A stretch of 64,000 bases of DNA from NCBI GenBank assembly GCA_013396655.1, contig WBMV01000298.1, forward strand, positions 1,035,515-1,099,514, in the 5' to 3' direction. Position 1 is the stretch's first letter. Each line of letters starts with the position of its first letter. Below the pieces are notes generated by a model. The model saw nothing but the letters and a program-made list of their open reading frames with translations, had not been told where the DNA came from and did not search any database. Source of the stretch: Campylorhamphus procurvoides (lineage: Eukaryota > Chordata > Aves > Passeriformes > Dendrocolaptidae). This document shows positions 59,311 through 64,000 of the stretch, in pieces. The translations under genes were made by a program, and so were the position numbers.

Positions 59311-59346
59311 GGGGGGCGAGGCGGGGACAGGCGGGGAGGCGGAGGG
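59311..59346 (+). promoter_or_regulatory. Predicted G-quadruplex motif
   Basis: Four G runs (6, 4, 4 and 3 G) separated by loops of 6, 6 and 7 bases, fitting the G3+N1-7 rule. It lies in the CpG island, on the plus strand. Confidence 0.6.
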
Positions 59347-59640
59347 ACCCCGTGCCCAGGGGACAGCGGCGGCCGCACCGCGCCACCTGTGTGGGCGGCG
59401 GGGAGGGCACGGCCGGCTCCGCTGCAGGCTTCTCGGGCCGGGAGGGGGCTTGCGGCCGCGGGGAGTGGCGTTCCCACGAACCCTGGCCTGCCCCCTCCTT
59501 CCTGCCCTCGCTCCCTGCCCTCGTCCCCTGTCTCCCAGCCCCATTCCTCCGGGGCACCCCGCTGCTCAGGGACCCTTCTGGCCCCCCTCCCCTGGACCAT
59601 CCCTGCCCTTCCGGGCCTCAGAGGCCAGGTGAGAAGCGCC

Positions 59641-60314
59641 TTTCTCCTTTCCTCATCACTCTTTGTTCCGCTCTTTCTGCTTTCTTCCTTTCCCTCGGTG
59701 CCCCTGTGTTCTCCCCTCTCAAGGCAGAAGGGTTTGGGTGGTGGCCTCTCCTCCGCGGATCACTCCCTTGCATTACAACAGGGTCGTCCCCAAAGCTTTC
59801 CACTGCCACACAGGTGCACAAGGTGAAAAACTGGCTCACTGAGCTCTTCTGCAAATGTTTGAGCAGTTTTTTAAGCTCATCTCCTGAAAACTCAGCTAAT
59901 GCTAGATGAAAGCCCACCGGTTTGCCAAACCAGCAGGAAATTTGTGGCGTTCCTGGAGATCAGAGCAAGATCTCTAGAGTGCTGCTTCGTTGCCTTAATC
60001 ATAGGCATATCCTTCCTTTAAAAGTCTTAACTTCTGAAATTTAGTGGAACCAACTATGTAAACTGGTTGGAAATAAAGCTTTGGCCAGCAACTGCACTCT
60101 GCAGGTTCATTTCAAAATCTGAGGCTGATTTCTTCAAAATGTAAATTTCGTTTGCAGCTCTGGTTCTGTTGTCGTTTGTGTGCACAATTTAGAAACAAAG
60201 TGAAATACTACTATTAATATATCACGTGCCTGAGAAAATGAACTGAAGAATTCCCAGTGTAATTAACAAGGCATGACAAAAATGAGGGTAAGGTAGTTAA
60301 GTTTTACAAGCTGT
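59641..60314. other. Right shoulder of the CpG island
   Basis: Pyrimidine-rich, then AT-rich DNA. No gene recognised. Confidence 0.5.
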
Positions 60315-60690
60315 TTCTTGAACATAAGAGCTTCCACACTGGGTCGGATGAAGGGCTTTGCTGGACCAATATCATGTTGCATTAGTAAAGGCAATAGTGC
60401 CTTCCAACACTTTCACTGACACCAATATTTCAAACTCAGAGATTTTTCTAAGGCAGATGTTGTTTCTACAACTTTGGTAACCTCTGGATTTCTCGGTCAG
60501 GTACTTTCCCATCTTCCCTTTAACCTACAAAGATCTGTAGCATTTATAACTTGCTCTGGTAACAAGTTCCCCAGGTCAAACATATGTTGTGCAAAAATCT
60601 GCCTCTTTTTGTGCATTTTCAACCTCGCTATGTCTAGCTTCATTTGATGCTCACTAGTTCTTTATCAGATGTTCTGTAACTCCTCTCCCA
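60315..60690. repeat. Old LINE-like repeat (CR1/L3 type)
   Basis: Contains 'cataagagcttccacactgg' and 'gtcggatgaagggc', resembling an old amniote CR1/L3-type LINE often seen in birds and reptiles. Strongly diverged. Family assignment is from memory. Confidence 0.45.
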
Positions 60691-60744
60691 CCTGAAGGAT
60701 TATATTTGAGTTAGATGTGCTTCATGTGAAAAAAATTCCTGTTT

Positions 60745-61117
60745 TCCATCATACTGCTGAAGTTCAGGGACCAGAACAGCATCTGAAGGAAGATGCAGCC
60801 AAACACTTCTTGGCAGTGGCAAGTAGAAAACAAGGAACAGCTACTTGCATTGGGCAGCTGTGTTGAGCAAGAACAACTGCAGCTTGGGAGGTTCAAACAT
60901 GGGGGAAAGTTTCTTCCCCCTAAGGAACATGCAACAGTGGAACAAATTGCTGAGACAGGTTGTGGAATCACCATTCTTGGTGGTTTCCAACACTCAGATA
61001 AACATTCAGTTAAACAAAACCACAGCTGATCTGATTTGGCAATAGTCCTGCTTCAAGGGAAAGGTTGGACCGGGTGACCTGCAGAGGTCCCTCTCAACCA
61101 ATATTTCTGTGGTTCTT
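60745..61117 (+). repeat. CR1 LINE 3' fragment
   Basis: Ends 'ggttggaccgggtgacctgc' and 'agaggtccctctcaaccaat', then 'atttctgtggttc', the CR1 3' tail in sense orientation. The 5' part, with 'aacaaattgctgagacagg', matches the segment before it. Truncated. Confidence 0.8.
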
Positions 61118-61239
61118 TACCTATACAAAAGATGCAAGAAAAATAAGGATTTTTGTGGCAGCAAAAAGATATTATTTGTTTTGTTCTCTACTGATTTCTT
61201 AACACTTACTAGTACTTTTTTTTTCATCTGTTGATCAAC

Positions 61240-61549
61240 AGGCTGATGCTCATATGGAGCCACTTTTACAACTCCAGGACTCTTTCCTGAGAAGTAATGG
61301 CTAGATCAGAACCGGCCTTCTCATACCTGAAGGAAGGACCCTTTTCCTCCCTTTGCAGCACTTTGCGTTTATCCACGCTGAGCTCCATCTGCCATTTTAT
61401 TGCTCAGTCACTCCTATCAACTTGTATGCAGATAATCTAGGTTGCCTCACCTTCATTAACCCAAATAATTTGATAGCCTCATCAGGCTTTGTGACCTGAC
61501 TATTCAACCCTTTCCCAGATCATTTATGAATACACTGAATAGTACAGGA
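61240..61549. repeat. Old LINE-like repeat (CR1/L3 type)
   Basis: Contains 'catctgccattttattgctc', then 'agtcac', and 'cagatcatttatgaatacac', then 'tgaatagtac', a signature of an ancient amniote LINE. It abuts the LTR, which may have inserted at its edge. Confidence 0.5.
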
Positions 61550-62146
61550 AACCATGGTTTAACCCCAGACAGCAATGTAGCACCTCGCAGCTGCTCGCTC
61601 ACTCCTCCCCACCCTGGTGGGGATTGGGAGGAGAATCAGAAAAAGGTAAAACACATGGGTTGAAATAAGAACAGTTTAATAATTGAAATGAAGTCAAACA
61701 CTGTAATAATAGTTACAATAATAATAATCATAATAAGAAAAATGGAGATGATAAAAAAAATAGGAATAAGCCTACAGAAACACAAGTGATGGACAACACA
61801 GTTGCTCACCACTACTGACCCAAGCCCAGCCCATCCTGGAGCAGTGATCTGCATCTCCTGGCCAACTGCCCCAGTTTATATACTGGGCATGATGTTCTGT
61901 GTTATGGAATATCCCTTTGGCCAGTTCAGGTCAGCTGTCCTGGCCTTGCTCCCTCCCAGTTTCTTATGTATCTCCTTCTTGGCAGAGCATGAGAAACTGA
62001 AAAGTCCTTGACTTGGGGTAAGCACTATTGAGCAACAATTGAAACATCAGGGGGTTATCAACATGATTCTCCTACTAAATCCAAAACAAAACACTGTACC
62101 AGCTACCAGGAAGAAAATTAACTCCATCTTAGCCAAAATCAGGATG
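61550..62146 (-). mobile_element. Solo LTR of an endogenous retrovirus
   Basis: About 597 bases from 'ccatggtttaaccccagaca' to 'agccaaaatcaggatg'. It shares its plan with the LTR at 15280: the 'tggtttaacccc' end, 'tttatatactgggcatgatg' (a TATATAA box on the minus strand), 'ccagttcaggtcagctgtcc' and the closing 'ccaaaa' segment. An ATTAAA on the minus strand at about 61676 could be its poly(A) signal. The terminal bases have decayed and I could not confirm a target duplication. No internal viral genes are present. Confidence 0.8.
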
Positions 62147-64000
62147 CCTATTTTGTTACTAATATTTTATTTCTTGTAATAATAAGATTATACAGTTTGG
62201 AGAGTTCTTCATAAATAAGTAGAGATTTTTTGAAAATAATTATCACATTAAAATTTTCCTCAAAATATAATTTGCAGAAGACACGAGGAACATGTATTTT
62301 GGAATACCGATTCTTTAGAAACACATTGCATAATATACATGGTAGAGGTGTAAAAATATAATTGTTGGAAAACTTCCAGCATGCTTATTTTGTCCTTCAG
62401 AAGTAATTTTATCTCATTAGAAGATTAGTGAGCTCTTTTGGTATTTCTATGTGTTCCAAAAATAAGTTTGACATCATATACCAACTGAGAGATGTTCACT
62501 TGGAAGTGAGCTTTGAAAGACTGATACCTAAAATTGAAAAAGAAAAAAAAACTACATTAACATCAAGAATGTGCTATCGAAATTCTTCCTACATATCTGC
62601 AAAGAGAATAAAGAAAAAAAGCAAGTTTTTACCATGAGATTTGTGCCCTGGATTTGAGTTATTTCACAGAACTCTTGTATTCTTATCTTAGGGTAAATTA
62701 TCCACCAAATGAGCCACAAAATGTTTCCAAATAAGATTCTCCTGGGGTTTTTTTTCAGGTAGAGATTTGAGATAGGGGCTTCAAATTTCTCTGTGGGGAA
62801 CATATCTTCAGTGTGGATATATGGGCTGAGCAGCCGCTCTTGGAATGTCACTTGGCCTTACAATGCTGGAGGAACACACTCTGCTCTCACGTGGGTCTTA
62901 CACACATGCGAAAAATGTTTGATCACAGCAACAACGTGCCTTGTCTGCAATCTCCAAATTGCATTCCATGAAGCACATTATGCCTCAACAGGCACATATG
63001 CCTACCCACAAATCATTCTTTCACATATGACTTGAGGGAAAACAGGCAGGTACAACTTGGGAAAACTAAAACAAGGTTCTTAGGTGTCAAAACCAGTGCA
63101 AATGCCTATAACCAAATTAAAAGTTCAATGCATAGTCCTTAGCTATACCCCACAAGAAGTCAGCTTTAATCTCTTCCTTTCTTCTCTTCAGTCCTTCTTC
63201 TACTTAGGTATACATATTTCAAAACTACTGATTACTTGGATGGTGCAGGTAACTGTTTCCTTCACATTGTAATCCTCAAGCTGTAGCTTGAGTATCTCTG
63301 GATACTCTTCCAGCTCAGCTGATACATGTTTCACTTCCTTTCTACTTTTCTTCTCCCAGGACTACTTTTCCTGAGTTTTTGTGAGTTTTAACCCTTTTCT
63401 AGTTCCCAAACTCTAAACTTGGGATAACTAACTGGCTCATGATGAATGGACGTGAGATAATTCCTACTGCTTTCAGAACAAAGGGATGTGAAATACAATG
63501 GATCTTTCTTACAGGATCACGAATGGTCTCCATGGTAGTGTCTCTTCTGTGGCAGCTTGTTGCCACAGAAGCCCTTTTGTTTTGTGGACTAGTGGGGTTG
63601 GTTATTGTGCTGTTCAGAGGTGCCTGTGACACAGTGCTGACCAGTTAGACTAAAACACTGAATGAAACAGACCTCTGTTAGAGACTCTGGCTTTGAGAAC
63701 TTGAAAAAGATGCAAGAGCTGCAATACATCGCATCATTTTTTCAAGAGTGCACACAGTGAGGACAAAGAGGGTGACAACAGCATTGCTAGCTGTCCTGAA
63801 TTGCTAGAATTCAGGAGAATTCTGCATAGACCAAAGGACTATCACAGTACAGCCTGGAAAGGTATTCATTTTGAATTGGGTATGGGTTTACAAGGGACTA
63901 TGGTGCCAGAAACGTGGATATTAGCAATGAGTGCAATGACGCCAACACAAGAACTTACAGATGACAAAAAGGAGGGATGTGAAACTTGAGGTGTCTAACT
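62147..64000. other. Intergenic DNA at the right edge
   Basis: AT-rich, no gene recognised. Contains a perfect 11-bp inverted repeat at 63544-63571. Open frames of 60-100 codons show no domain or family similarity. Confidence 0.5.
63544..63571. repeat. Perfect 11-bp inverted repeat, 6-nt loop
   Basis: CTTCTGTGGCA, loop GCTTGT, TGCCACAGAAG. All 11 base pairs match. Small hairpin of unknown role. Confidence 0.75.

Larger units (their letters stand above)
57755..59640. promoter_or_regulatory. CpG island, probable PRSS35 promoter, possibly bidirectional
   Basis: About 1.9 kb of sharply higher G+C content with dense CG dinucleotides in an otherwise AT-rich window. It lies 5.7 kb upstream of the spliced PRSS35 coding exon, the position expected for a noncoding first exon. 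On the minus strand a near-consensus donor CCAG/GTATGA follows position 58952. On the plus strand good donors follow 58140 and 59628. Long open frames here are a by-product of few stop codons in GC-rich DNA. In mammals the next gene beyond PRSS35 is ME1, divergent, but I do not find its first coding exon here. Confidence 0.75.

Noticed and set aside
58865..59632. 255-codon plus-strand frame and 113-220-codon minus-strand frames in the CpG island
   Set aside because: Stop codons are rare in GC-rich DNA; all frames are open at once, composition is low-complexity Gly/Arg/Pro, and no domain is recognisable.

Overview
This is a gene-sparse, AT-rich vertebrate window with long introns, GT-AG splice sites and CR1 LINE fragments. 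Two solo LTRs resemble families I associate with neoavian or passerine genomes. Together these point to a bird; the species cannot be named from the sequence, and a 36-bp run of N marks a draft assembly.

Two protein-coding genes are firm. Positions 1 to about 29975 (+ strand) hold the 3' half of SNAP91, which encodes AP180, the neuronal clathrin assembly protein. I mapped 15 coding exons from their reading frame, splice sites and similarity to the AP180 C-terminal region. They give 1580 coding bases plus one base carried over from the upstream exon, exactly 527 codons ending in NIKDFL-stop. The ANTH (lipid-binding) half lies left of the window. The retained part is the unstructured tail with DPF motifs (AP-2 binding) and many DLL/DLF/DIF motifs (clathrin binding). 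A 3'UTR intron probably follows the stop, with the main UTR exon at 28532-29975 and AATAAA at 29950.

Positions 50761-52002 (- strand) hold PRSS35, an intact single-exon 413-residue secreted serine-protease homologue with Thr in place of the catalytic Ser. SNAP91 and PRSS35 are convergent, as in mammals. A CpG island at 57755-59640 lies 5.7 kb upstream of the PRSS35 coding exon and is its most likely promoter. It carries good splice donors on both strands, so it may be bidirectional.

The rest is introns and intergenic DNA: at least eight CR1 fragments, two older LINE-like repeats, two solo LTRs (15280-15832 with a 5-bp target duplication; about 61550-62146), microsatellites, a minisatellite inside the CpG island, and several inverted repeats. 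The best of these is a 38-bp-arm, 7-nt-loop hairpin at 40684-40766 that looks like a small-RNA precursor or a fresh inverted duplication. No bacterial-type system, CRISPR array or intact mobile-element gene is present. The most unusual biology is the exon architecture of SNAP91: ten consecutive frame-neutral cassettes, most ending at or near a clathrin- or adaptor-binding motif, plus one 15-nt microexon and one candidate 24-nt microexon.
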